A DNA stretch of 64,000 nucleotides from Stromatinia cepivora (Eukaryota; Ascomycota; Leotiomycetes; Helotiales; Sclerotiniaceae): assembly GCA_014898415.1 (NCBI GenBank), contig RCTD01000004.1, forward strand, positions 1,983,001 through 2,047,000, in the 5' to 3' direction. This document shows, one piece after another, positions 33,512 through 46,230 of this stretch (within the stretch, counting starts at the first letter, position 1; every line of letters starts with the position of its first letter). Made by a program: the position numbers and the translations under genes. The notes under the pieces are model-generated. The model saw only the letters and a program-made list of their open reading frames with translations, did no database searches and had not been told where the DNA came from.

Positions 33512-35640
33512 GCGACAACACTACAAACTTCAATCATAGCCTTCTTGAACATCAAGATATTGAATGATGATAACAAAGAGCTTACCGGAGATCACACCGA
33601 GATCATAACCCGGTTATCTATATAGCTTGTGGTTTTGACTCGGATTAATCGTGATCATATGAAGGAATAAACTTGATCTAATCTGACAATATCTTTGAGT
33701 TGGGATTTCATGATCTAGTGTTGATCTAGATAGATAGATGATGATCACAGGAAGGCGATGTTTGTAGTTTGCCTCTATACTTGGTAGTCCAAGTAGTTTC
33801 GATCTATCTTAATTGATGTGGTAATTTTACCAAATTTTACCAAGTGCTTATTCTCTCGTCGCTGTCTCATTTCATTTCATCCCTCATTCATTTTTCTCCT
33901 ATTCACATCTTTTTTATATGCCAAAAACCAATTCAAAACAATTCAAAGTCATTACTCGAAACTTAGCCCCATGATTTTTGCTTCATCTCATCCGATATTC
34001 ATCCGTACTTTAATAATTTTTGTTGCAGATCGTATTTTTCGCCGAGCCTCTAAATGTCACGGGATTGAAGTTTTTAAAGAATCGAGACCATCCATGATGC
34101 TTTTATTTATAGGTCTTGGGAGAATTCGAAGCGGAAGAAGAGCCGCTTGAAGTTTACCACGTATTGCGGACCACTCAGAGTGTCTTCTTTACAACCTTTG
34201 GGAGGCAGATCTTATATTTTGCGAAAAGAGTGGTAGACTCAGTTTTCTATTGTTCGGCGAGTTTAGTAATATGATCTAGTCTAAAACCCTCATTTACCGA
34301 TGTATTTGAATGGTTAACATCATACCTCGTGATTAAGCACCGAAAATTGTATTGTTTTGTTGCATATCTCAATAGATATATGTACCTAAATAGATATATA
34401 TACCAAAAGCCCCCCCTCCTTGTTTAGATTTTTTACGCATGTACACCTTTCCTCATTCTTCATTCTAGCACGTGATACTCATACGAAACATGCAACTCGT
34501 GCTATGCTATTCAAGTCATCACTATATCTGGTGATAAGCTCTTCCATATCTAAATAACTCTGGATGGCATCATGCCCCCGTGATTTAGCTCCCAATTTTT
34601 ATTTTCATTTTGTTGCACATCTTATCTGACCTAATCATATCGATCTGATCGTATGGAATTGGGTCTGGTTGGATATGATCGTATGGGGATAGTGGATTAA
34701 GATGCCCCCTTCATGATTCAGTAAGGAGTCAGGACTTGATTTCCGTAGGCACGTGATTGATCACCTAGCAAATGTGCATGTAGGAAGTTATAATAATTCC
34801 TAGTCTTGAAATTACAATCCTTAATTAAAAAACTATAATATATATATAAACATAAATACAAGAAATCCATCTTTACAAATAAACACCATACAAAATCGGA
34901 GCGGAACTTTCAACAGCGGGGGTAGAACACTCTATATAACAAACACAGTCCGTCAGCCAGCCCACCACAAAACTCCTCGCTTACACAACCATCATGCCTC
35001 GTACATACAATTTCCCTTCCACCCATCCACACACCCATCCTTACACCCTTACATCATCAACCACCACCACATCTGCCACGTATACACCCATAAACCAGGC
35101 CACCACGCGAAAATTCCCTTGACTAAATTTTTTTCAAACGCTTTGGGAAATACATTGCTTTTGATTGCTTTTTATAGCTTTTGATAGCTTTTTATAGGGT
35201 TTTTTTTACTCACACCGCTATTTGGCTTCACACCCTCAAGTTTTTGAGATGTGCAACATTTGTTGGGTTTTTGTAGAGTTTGTGGATAGAAATAGGATTG
35301 GAGTGGGGCTGGGGATGGGATGGAGATAAAGATGGATAGGGATGGTATGGGGATGGATGGATGGGGTACTGAGGTAGGAGGAGAAGAGGAGAGGGTTTGT
35401 GGGGATGAGGGAAGGGAGGAGGGATGAGGGAGGAGGAGATGGAGATGAGTACGGAGGGGAGGAGAGGGGTAGGGAGTGAGGGGTGGGGGGTTGAGTTTGT
35501 TATATATATGTAATGAATATAGAAAGTAGAGATTCTATAAGATAATTTTGAAAGTAGCTTTTTGTTTTTATTTGTAGATAGATATTTATTCAATGAATAT
35601 TAATCTATATTTATAACTTTATTATTATTAATTTATATTA
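33512..35640. other. Intergenic flank of the chromovirus
   Basis: About 2.1 kb with no supportable gene. It contains two partial copies of the CGTGAT...GTTGCATATCT-type module (34328-34369 and 34579-34622), and becomes AT-rich toward the LTR element. A GT-free C-rich tract (GGGGAGGGATGAGGG on the plus strand, about 35400-35490) lies near the right end. Confidence 0.4.
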
Positions 35641-35645
35641 TTTAT
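35641..35645. repeat. Target-site duplication, left (TTTAT)
   Basis: TTTAT immediately before the 5' LTR is repeated exactly after the 3' LTR at 42690-42694, a 5-bp duplication as made by Ty3/gypsy integrases. Confidence 0.9.
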
Positions 35646-35927
35646 TGTCACGAATCGTGAACCACAGGAGGCTAACCACGTGATACCTCTTATCTTCTAT
35701 ATCAATTTATGAATTGATCATCTATACATATACATTACAAATCATACGATTTAATATGGTAAAATGGTAACCCTAATAACGCTTATATACAATCCTGCAA
35801 TCCACAAATAGGTATTTGTGTATATATATTTAGTTGCTCTTTACGAACCATAGTTCTTCAGTTGTAGATTCTAAAGAACATAATTGACCCTATTTATTCA
35901 ATTCTATTACAGTTCTTGTGCGTTATA
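35646..35927 (+). repeat. 5' LTR of the chromovirus
   Basis: 282 bp, begins TGTCACGAATCGTGA and ends in TGCGTTATA where the 3' copy has TGCGTCACA. Aligned with the 3' LTR without length change; the differences I checked are C/T or G/A transitions. The first 104 bp also match the truncated copy at 63897-64000. Confidence 0.92.
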
Positions 35928-38771
35928 TTATCTACAACTTATTTACAAGTGTTCGGCTATTTGGTGATCTTCCAAATAATATCTCACTTTAATAATACCT
36001 TTTTAAATGAACTTTTACAAATGTTATATTTAGAGAAAAAAGATCTATTCCGATCTAATCGACGAAAATAAACCCTTTTAAAAGTGTACTATCATTTTCA
36101 CAATACAATGAACTCCTTTTTCTGTATGCTCCGAATTTTCGAAAGTATATTCTGAGGAACCCTTTTCTTCTCTTCAATTATTTCAATAATCCTTTGAAGA
36201 AAATATAAATATAGGATTGGATAACGTTATCATTGAAAGAAAGAAGATTGGTAAAAAGAAGATTCCAGTGTATGAAATCGATACTTTTAATAATTCAATT
36301 ATTCTTTTTGAATTATTATTACAATTATAAGATCTTTATATAATGGTTATGAGTTTGAAAAAGGAGAATCAATAATTGAAAGTTATAATGACGATAAGTT
36401 TTGCAATAATGTAATCTTCTTTTAAACTTTAAATAATATTTATATAGGTATTTAGATCAATAACAGTATCTGAGATTCCCCTTATTCCTTTAATCGAAAT
36501 TCAAGGATCTTTATTCAAATAAACCTGAAGATCCCAAAATCAAAGAAAGAAAACTTCGATTAAACAATCTGATCATTCGGAGCCCTTTAAGGATTCTTCT
36601 TCTTTTTCAAAAAATAATAATTTATTTAATAATTAAGGATCCTTTTATTTAAAAAGCCAATCTAATCGATTAAGATTGTATTCCTATATTAGTTACAATT
36701 CATAACGAGATATATATATATCAAAATCTATAAATCTTATTATTAAACTTAATAATAATATTGAATTTAAAATTAGTTTATAATAATTATTGATTATAGA
36801 ACAATTCGAATTATATATTACATCATTTAAGAATGAAATGCAATATTATATATATATAATCAATCAAATCGAATCGGAAGTATAAATATATTGTTATATT
36901 CTTTATATACAAATACTTTGATTTACAGTATTCGAATTGATCGAATAATTTATAGCGATTTATCGAAACCTGATCGAAATCGATGATATTCATTTTCAAT
37001 ACGAAATATAGATTATACTTAATACAATTCGATATAATAACTTTTTAGAATGATATAAAAAGTTCAGATTATTTATTACCTAAATAGAGATTATTAATGA
37101 TAAGATCCTATTTAGGGATCTCGAATAAAAGATTTCCGATTTTCTTTTGTAAATGATAGCAATATTCATTAAGGATTGCAAAATTATAGAAGAATTCGCG
37201 AATATATTCACTAAAATAAATCAAAATGAAGTTTCATTATAAGAACGAAATCGATATTATATTAATCGAAAAACCTTTATAACTATTTGCAAACCAACGA
37301 TTATTATAAATCCCTTGCAACTCTTTCGGAATTCTAATAGCTCCAATTTTGGAATTTCTATATTCCCGAAACTATTTCCACCCCGAAATACCCCTTTCGG
37401 ATATACCAGCCCTACCACATCCAATAATTATTCGAATTTCAAATGTTTATCGTTTTTTTTTTTTTTTGGAATAGTATATATATTGACGCTTTGTATCGAT
37501 AACTTTAATAAGATCAAGACGATACAAAAAGAAACAGAAGAATTCGAAGAATATCGGAATGTTAAAAAAGACTTCAGCTCAAAAGCTACAATTAAAGCTA
37601 TATAGAATGCCTGCTTAGAAAAAGAAAAGCATTTAAAATCAAACATTTAGATTTCGTTTCTATTCTAAATGTTATATAGGATATAAAATTTCTTAATCTA
37701 ATCAAACTTATAAAAAAAGAAGTATTCATTTTTCTTTGCAATCTTTCGAAAAATGGTTATATTTATTGATCAAGAGTATTTATTGATTTTAAAACAAATG
37801 AATTCATTTTTATTAATACTATACTCCTTATTTGTTTATTTCCTATATTTAAATCTAGAATTATATTGTTTGAAATTTCAATTGAAATTAAAGGGTATAA
37901 TGATATACAAGGTTATATTATTATCTATTTCATATTCTTTAATTTAATGATTAATAATTATGAATAATCTTTTATCTTTTTCTTTATTATTGAATTGAAG
38001 AGTTATAATGTTATTTTAGGTAGACTTTAATTATCAGAAACTCGAGCAAAATTTAATTATTTTAATTGATATCTCGAATAACCTAAAAAGAGATTCTATA
38101 TTATTTCCTATTTGAATAATCTTTTTGTTATTTAATCATTTTTTCATAAACGAAAGATCGATCGATTAATCTAATAAAATACTGATCAACGAAATAATCA
38201 GTTCGAAGAATATTGAAATCGAAGAGATTCATAATTGAATAGATCAATTGTAATTAATGATGTATAATAAAAACCTTTAAATATAAATGCAATACAGACT
38301 TTTATTGAAAAAGAAGAGATCCCGATTCCTTTCAAATTCAATTCATTTCCTTTTCAATTAATTATATCATCATTGCAAATCTATAAATATCTCTCCTATA
38401 TATCGTCCGAAATCCTCAATCTATATACATTCAAATCCAATAAATTCCAATTAGAATATAAAAGAAATAAATAAATTGAATTCTTTACTATTATTCTAAA
38501 AAAACTCGATAATATAATAGATTTTTAATAGAATAAATAATATACAGAAAAAAGAATACTAGTTGCTTTGATTGAATTCAAAAATACAAAAGTTCGAAAG
38601 AAATTCGATCGAATATTGGCCGAAATCGATTCAGAATCTGAAATACCATTTGAATATCAATAATATTATCGAACCTTTTTCAAGTATAAATCAAACATTT
38701 TATCTTTTAACCGATTTTATAATCATAAAATCATATTAGAAGATAAAGGAAAATAAACTTTACATTACAAT

Positions 38772-39480
38772 TTGCTTTACAAAATATCCCTGGAACAATT
38801 GAAAATCGTTAAAGAATATATTATAGATAATCTTAACAAAAATTTCATTAAACTTAATCAAGTTTTTTATATTGCATTTATTTTATTCATCAAGAAACCC
38901 AATAATAATTTGAGATTCTATATAAACTTTAGATTATTAAATTCTTTGATATATAAGAATCGATATCCCTTTCTTTTAATCGATAAAATACTTTCCTGGT
39001 TTTCCGGTATTAAAATCTTTATCAAATTTGATATTCGTTAAATTTTTTATTATATAAAAATAGATTCTGTTTTGGAAGAGTATATTATTTTTCGAATCCG
39101 ATATAGATTATACAAATATAAAATTATACTATTCGGATTAATAAATAATTCTGCAATTTATTAGTATTATATAAATGATATTCTATTCAATTACTTAGAT
39201 ATCTTCTATACAATATATTTCGATAATATTCTAATCTATTCTAAAAACAAAGAAAAGTATCAAATTCATATTAAACTAATTCTCGAACAATTAGAAATTG
39301 TTAATCTATAAATGGATTTCAAGAAATATAAATTCAATATTATATATATCAAATATTTGGGTTTTATTATTTCTATTAAAAAAATAAAAATAGATTCTGA
39401 AAAGATTGAAATAATTAAAAACTGGATCTTTTCAATAACAATAAAAGAGATCCAATCATTCTTTAGTTTTTGTAATTTTT
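38772..39480 (+). pseudogene. Reverse transcriptase remnant of the chromovirus
   Basis: A 89-codon open piece (38772-39041) keeps the Ty3 RT start: a LEQLKIVKEYIIDNL helix, then an RFYINFRLLNS block where functional elements have an RxCVDYRxLN-like block, and IKNRYP-like YKNRYPFLLIDKIL. The catalytic YxDD region downstream survives only as YFDNILIYS near 39220. Many in-frame stops follow. Residues differ from family consensus in the way C-to-T mutation predicts. Confidence 0.85.
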
Positions 39481-40369
39481 ATTAATAATTTATTAAGGAT
39501 TATAATATAATAACGAAACCTTTCAATAAACTTATTAAAATAAATATTAAATTTGTATTCAATAAAGTATATCAAAATGTATTCAATATTTTGAAGAAAA
39601 AGTTTATCTTTATTCTGTTTTTATAATATTATAATCATCGATTCCTTTATATACTCGAAATAGATATATTCAATAAAATAATTGTTAATATATTATTACA
39701 ACAATATAACGAAGATTGATTTTTTATAATTTATTTCTCCAAAACTATGATTATTATTGAATTGAATTACAAAATTTATAATAAAGAAATATTATCAATT
39801 ATTCGATCTCTCAATTATTGAAAAACAGAATTTGTTGATTTACCATATAAAATCAAGGTTTATACCGATTATAAGATCCTTGAATATTTTATAATTATTA
39901 AGACTCTCAATATTTAACAAATTTATTGAATAAAAATTCTAATCAATTATAACTTTATTATTATATATCATCCTAAAAAAAATAACTCTTTCATCGATAC
40001 CTTAATCCATCGAACCAATAAATTGGATCTTTAAAATTATATTAAAAAGAAGAATCGTTTTCAATAGTTTATTAAAGACAACTAAATTGATATTAATATT
40101 ATAAGAAAAACCTTACAAAAATATCACCCAAACAAAATAGCAATTATTAATATCGATTTGAATGAAATTGTTTCTTAATTCGATTTAATTAATTATATTA
40201 TCAAAATAAATAAAACTATAAATAGTTTATTAACATTTAAAATACAAATTATTCAAAATCATAAGTATATATTACTCCAAAATGATCTTTTATTTTATAA
40301 TAACTATCTAATAGTATCTGATATCGATAATCTTCGAATTTACCTGATTCGTGAAATCTATAATTCCGT

Positions 40370-41640
40370 TTTTATTATTTATTTTGGTATAAACAAAATC
40401 TACCTTTTATTATCTTAATAATATTATTAATTTAAAATATATAATATCATAATTAAATATATATACAATTGTTATACTTATAAATATAATTCTGTTCTAT
40501 ATAATCGTACCCCCGGTTTATTATATCCATTTCCGATTTTTAATCGAATATAATAATATATCATTATAAACTATTACAACTTTAATAAAGATAAATACAG
40601 ATATAACAACGTTTTAGTTATTATTGATCGATTAATAAAGTAAACTATCTCTATATCTTATCACAAATCAATCGATATTCGAATTCAAATACAACTATAT
40701 TTCTATTATATATATCGATATTATAATCTTTCTAATATTATAATATCGAATCGCAATCCTTAATTCATATCACAATTCTAAAAGGAATTCAGCCAAATCC
40801 TAGGAATCGATTTCAAATTATTCATTGCTTATTATCCCCAAACTAATAATCAAATTGAGATCTATAATCAATACCTTCAATAACGATTAAAACTGTTTAT
40901 TAATTATTATCAAAATGATTAATCAGAATTCCTACCTATAATAGATTACACATAACTTACTTTTCTATACAACTCTTTAAAAAGGTTTACACTTTACAAA
41001 ACTTTATACAAGTATATATCGAAATGTATATAAAAATAAAAAGAAAATACTAATAAATCAATAAATGATATAAATATATATAATATTTATATATATATAT
41101 AGAATATAATAGATTAACTTTTGTGCGAACAAAAAAAGGTTTATTATATATTCAAACCAAAATATCGAAATCTATAAATGTTTATTAATATAAGATCGAT
41201 TTCGATATTAGAGATTATATATAATTCAATATAAAGAATTACTTTATCTAAAGATTATCTAAGAAATTGGATTTCCTAATTCAAAAAAGATTCAAGATTA
41301 TTAATCGATTTGAAAGCTCTTTTAAATTCGAATTCCCAATTACAATAAAAATTCATTCTATTTTCTTTTTAAATCAATTATATAAAATATATAATGATCC
41401 TCTTTTTGATTAGATATTCGAATTATTTTTGTTTATTAATATAATTAATAATTCGGAATAAAAAATGGAGAAAATTTTAGTAATAAAGAAAATACGAAAA
41501 ACCTTATTATACAAAATCTTATAACTTAATAACGATATCAATCTTATTTAATATTCTATTTTCGATTTTAAAATATTATTATATTTCCTATACGATTTTC
41601 ATTTAATTAATCCAATATTATCTGATTCTTTTAATCGATT
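40370..41640 (+). pseudogene. Integrase and chromodomain remnants of the chromovirus
   Basis: Reading through stops shows a zinc-finger-like CYTYK block, then an integrase core with VIIDRL and a NPQFIS block (around 40620-40760), then PQTNNQIEIYNQ. Near 41460-41640 the text EKILVIKKIRKTLL, SIFDF and LRDFHLxNP-like LYDFHLINP matches the chromodomain that chromoviruses carry after integrase. All are interrupted by stops. Confidence 0.75.
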
Positions 41641-42393
41641 AATTAATTAAATAAAGTTTTATAAAAATGGAAAGGATAATTATAATTATATAGATAATGA
41701 TTTATTTATAAAATTAAGGGAAAGAAAAGTGTTCTTCAATATAGCAGATTAGATATTATAATTTTATAATAATATATATATATATAATTGTGAAAGGATC
41801 AAAAACCTATATAAATTCGAAGGAATTTGATTATATATATATATAACCCGAATTTTATACAATAGACGAATTACCACCACCAAGATAATACAAAAGCAAT
41901 ATATTTCAAAAACTTATATTTATAATTATTTCAAAAATCATACAAAAAGAAACTTGAATATAATAAAAACAAAATATAATATTACCTCTATCGATTTTGT
42001 TCAATTTGATTGATTTGATCAATTTAATCGATTAATTTGATTGATTTCGGAATTGATTATATTAACCACCCATTATTATTATACTATAATTCAATCTTTT
42101 TCCCTTTTTTATTGAAATTTTTTCTTTTCAAAGATTCCCCAAATCAAAGAGAATACAAATCAATATTAATTTAATCAATTGATAAACGATTTGATTGATT
42201 TAATTAATTCATTTATTATTTTGGTCAATTTGGTTGATTAATTTGGTCAATTTAATCAATTTCCATTAAATTAATCAAATCAACCAAAATGATCAATTTA
42301 ATTGATTTAAAGCTCATAAACCTTTACAAAACCTGATTTCTGATAAAATAATAATAAAACAGAAAAATGAAACGTTCGAGGGCGAGCTTTTCC

Positions 42394-42407
42394 GAAGGGG
42401 GGGGTAG
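42394..42407 (+). promoter_or_regulatory. Polypurine tract of the chromovirus
   Basis: GAAGGGGGGGGTAG ends directly at the first base of the 3' LTR, the expected place of the plus-strand priming tract. The surrounding 35 bp keeps CpG and G runs although the whole element is AT-rich. Confidence 0.8.
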
Positions 42408-42689
42408 TGTTATAAATTATGAACTATAGAAGGTTAACTATATAATACCTCTTATCTCTTATATCAATTTATAAATTGATTATCTATATATATATATTAC
42501 GAATCATATAATTTAGTATAATAAAATAATAACTTTAATAACGCTTATATACAACCCTGCAACCTATAAATAAATATTTGTATATATATATTTAATCGCT
42601 CCTTACAAGCTATAATTCTTCAGTTGTAGATTCTAAAAAACATAATTGACCCTGTTTATTCAGTTCTACTACGGCTCTTGTGCGTCACA
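42408..42689 (+). repeat. 3' LTR of the chromovirus
   Basis: 282 bp, begins TGTTATAAATTATGAAC and ends TGCGTCACA. The start aligns with the 5' copy with only transitions. Confidence 0.92.
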
Positions 42690-42694
42690 TTTAT
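42690..42694. repeat. Target-site duplication, right (TTTAT)
   Basis: Exact copy of 35641-35645. Confidence 0.9.
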
Positions 42695-43281
42695 AAATTA
42701 TAATAAATATATATCGAGATTTACTTTATAATATAAATTATAAAATATATCTATCAAATTTTCCCGAGCTGAAAGTTTTCTTCTCGAATAGTTTTTTAAA
42801 ATCGTAGATTTTTTAAGATTATATTATATTTTTTTTATATTATAGAATTTAATATTGATTATATAAATTAGAAAAATATTATAATAGAAATCAAATATTA
42901 TACATCTGAAAATATAATCTCATATTAAAGTTATAAAATCAACAAGTTGAAAATTTTCAATTCACTTTATTAATTCTCCTATCCGGAAATAGAAAATAAT
43001 AAATAATCTTATTTCAAAAGGGTTTAGTATGTATTGAATCTGATGAGTTTATATGATAGTTATCATTTTTTCTTTTCTCGTCCGCGGCTTGCATATTGGC
43101 TCTCTCTTTCCCGATACATTGGAACGAATGATATCACATCATATAACAGAAAGTTTCTGTTGCTCTTCTCATCTGAAAACGTATACGGTTCGAGTATATC
43201 TAACATGTTTGTTGTATATCTAAAACCACTATATATTATCACGAACTCGCTCGGAAAGCCGTAGGTCCATCATCCTTCTTT
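42695..43281. other. AT-rich flank, no gene seen
   Basis: Very AT-rich up to about 43020, then a return to mixed composition. A short piece GTTGTATATCT at 43211-43221 matches the right block of the module array with one C-to-T change. No gene supported. Confidence 0.4.
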
Positions 43282-45981
43282 CCAATAACGAGCTATCCAT
43301 GTGATATAAAAACAAATGTTGCATGTCTAATGAATAGAAAAGCGCTCTAATATATAACTTTCACTTGGCGAATTTCACGTGGTGTAATGCACCCTAATAT
43401 ACTCTGTAGTCTATACCGAAAAATTTGCCATTTGTTGCCTATCTATATGTAGGAATATATCATAAAACGCACTGTAGGGGCGCAGTCTTTTCCTTCCGGG
43501 AAATGAGGTAGCACATAAACAAGTCACTTCTCCCCATCCACCAATTATAATCTTTCCATGTGATATCAAATATCGAAATGAACATTGTTGCATATCTAAC
43601 GAGAGCAGAAATTTCCTTTTTCGTTTCGATTTGGTATCCAATTATCGTTTTTCCATGTGATAGAGAGGGTTTGTTGCTTGTCTGGAGGTGGGTAAGTTTC
43701 CTCGGGGCTGCAAATTAGAACCTTACTCCCACCCAAGATTTTTCAAGCTCTTGGCTTTCCCAAGAATTGCTGACCAAGCGTGCGATGCGGGATATCATGT
43801 TCCTATTGGGAAGGACAAAACTCCGCGGATGGTATTGGTCGATTTCAAGGTGTGTAACCCAAAAGACATGTTGCATAAATTTTCCTCATTGATAGATATG
43901 CAACATACCCGTAGGGAATGATATACATCACATGGTGGAGTGGTTATTGGGTCCAAGCGGAGGTGGAAAGATACCATTCAACAGATATGCAACAAAAATG
44001 TGCAAAGAATATTCATGGAATTCTACAGATATATACCACCGCCATGCCATCCATGGATGCAACAGATTCCTCTCAATGATCTACAGAATTGATTATTAGA
44101 TATAAAGAGTGTACGAAGACTTTGCCGGGCGGTTTGGACCTCTAAAGTCCACATCTAAGGGTATGCCATGCAACAACGGGATCAAAAGGTGCTAGTAAGA
44201 CATATGTTACACCAAGCTCAACATGGATTAATTTATCCATCCCCCAATAATCCTCCCTCCATGTGATCTAAAACCATCACTTACATATTTTGTTGCACAT
44301 CTCAATTTGAGCTCCATTTGAGCAGTCAAATTATCCACCTCTCCATTTCCTGTCCGTAAGAACTTTACGGACATCCTCAGCCAATAATCTTCATTTCGTG
44401 CATGTGATAAAAGGCTCTTCGCATATTGTTGCATATCTCCTGCACTGCACAGGATTCGCAAATGTGTTTTCGTACAACACACCTACTAGATTATCCAATC
44501 GTAACCTTCTCGTGAATTTCACCCGCATATAGATGACGGGCCTGGCATTGTCACCTGATAATCATGCGCACATGTGATATCAAGCATGCATTGCATGACA
44601 TGTTTTTTCATTTTTGAGAAGGCCTGAGGAGGGGTCGAGGGGTTTACCTCTTTCACCCACTTTCTTTCCAATATCATTCAACATTCTACAACGCAAAAAA
44701 ATCTCAGATATAAATCTTAGCCTGGAACTTGTCATCTCATGAAGCAGTCTGATTACTGAGACAAAAAAGACCTTACACAGCTGGACTCATATTCGCCAAA
44801 AGCTCTACCACCAGCCCATCGCCACCTTGAAACACAACTCCTTCATCCTCCCCAGACTTCGATTCTTTTCATTCCGAAATCTACCACCCCCTCGATTTTC
44901 CCCAAATCCGCTTCCACAAAACCCCTCCAAAATTTCTCCTCCACCTATTTCTCCAATTATTCACCGCGACAGATCGTTCATCCTGAGCCGGTCTTTCGTG
45001 TGAGAAGTCGAGGCCAACAAAGTAACTTATGATCGGTTGGATTGACTTTGCAACAGGGATCAGTGACGGAATATGCAGCGCGGTATGAAGCAATTGTGAT
45101 GATGAAATTCCGGTTGATGTATTGGGTATGGGAGAGAGGAGAGGCTTAGGGCTTTCTTCATTTAAGGATTAGATGAAAGTTGTGGGAGGAGGTGAGCTAG
45201 AGCGCCGATTGCGTTTCCTTTCATTTGAGACTCAATCTGTTGGACGTAAAATGGACTCCGCAAACAACACAAAAATTAAGCAAACTTCAACGATCCGAAT
45301 ATTATAAGTGTGTAACCATAGACGGATGCAGATATCACGAAATAGCGATGCTCCTCCAGCATTATACTGTCATGATCCACATTGATGGCTTGACAGAGAC
45401 TTTCTACACCTACCCGATAAAACTTTGCAGGCACCTAGGTTTTTGGGTATGCTGATACAGCTACTTAGGTATAGTATCACAAATCGATAGTGATTATACT
45501 CTCTCGACCTGCGAATATCACGATACATCCATTAACAGAATACATCAACAACCTATGCATGCATCGTATTTCTCCACAGCACTTCACTACTCAAACTTCC
45601 AATCAATTCCCAATCCTGCATGCACTCCGCAGTGAGCACCAAACTTTGCTGCTCATCCCAATGCACTCATATCTACCGGCTGTCTTATTTCAGCCAATAA
45701 ACAATTAATAAACATCAACCAGCCGATCAACCAAACAAACCATAAAACCATCCGGTAAAATCCGCAACTTTGCAAATATCACCAATCAATCATCACCACG
45801 CGAAGCATTACATTCTCAGACCCCTATGAATGAGAACTTAGAAATACATGAACCAATGAAATAATATTAGTGCAGAACTTCTTACACCAAGTTTTGATCG
45901 AGATTCTCCTCAGTGATGATCCAGCCAATTATATTCATGACATGTGATAACCACATGATGAGAGATATTTGTTGCATATCT
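43282..45981. repeat. Array of a spacing-constrained CCAATWAT / CATGTGAT / GTTGCATATCT module
   Basis: Seven copies contain three blocks in order. CATGTGAT positions: 43298, 43557, 43654, 43934 (inverted), 44260, 44401 and 45941. In six of seven, CCAAT starts exactly 16 bp before CATGTGAT (20 bp in the copy at 44381). The GTTGCATATCT-like block follows after spacers of 12, 22, 11, 22, 24, 19 and 22 bp. An eighth copy near 44555 has CTGATAAT and CATGTGAT at the same 16-bp spacing but no right block. Intervening sequences are not similar. No gene found in this stretch. Meaning unknown; see findings. Confidence 0.75.
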
Positions 45982-46230
45982 AAGAAAAAAGAGTGAAAAA
46001 AGAGTGAAGTTGAGAGAGTCGAATTTATGGATAAATATCGGAATGGTACTGATTACATAATTATTAACATTTTATCTTATCTGTTACGAGTACAGGGCCT
46101 CGGCTTACATAGCCACCTTTTCGTGAGATCATTTTAAGTAAACCTCAAAAAAGCCTCATACACATCACCGCTTTCTCCTCATTCCGCACCTCACAACCAA
46201 AAAAATTCCAACCTTCATTCACCACCCAAA
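45982..46230. promoter_or_regulatory. Upstream region of the 179-aa gene
   Basis: Gap before the start at 46231. The last 50 bases are CA/CT-rich as in fungal leaders. A module copy (CATGTGAT at 45941) lies about 290 bp upstream of the start. Confidence 0.4.

Larger units (their letters stand above)
35646..42689 (+). mobile_element. Decayed Ty3/gypsy chromovirus with both LTRs
   Basis: 7044-bp element bounded by two 282-bp LTRs and a perfect TTTAT duplication. The interior is extremely AT-rich and full of stop codons, yet order and residues of a chromovirus pol remain recognisable on the plus strand: reverse transcriptase (about 38770-39480), RNase H region (about 39500-39900), zinc-binding and core integrase (about 40370-41000), and a C-terminal chromodomain-like remnant (about 41460-41640). 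A gag-pol start is not recognisable. A polypurine tract lies just before the 3' LTR. The element cannot encode functional protein. The decay is of the C-to-T/G-to-A type, consistent with RIP. The chromodomain of such elements is thought to target heterochromatin. Confidence 0.92.
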
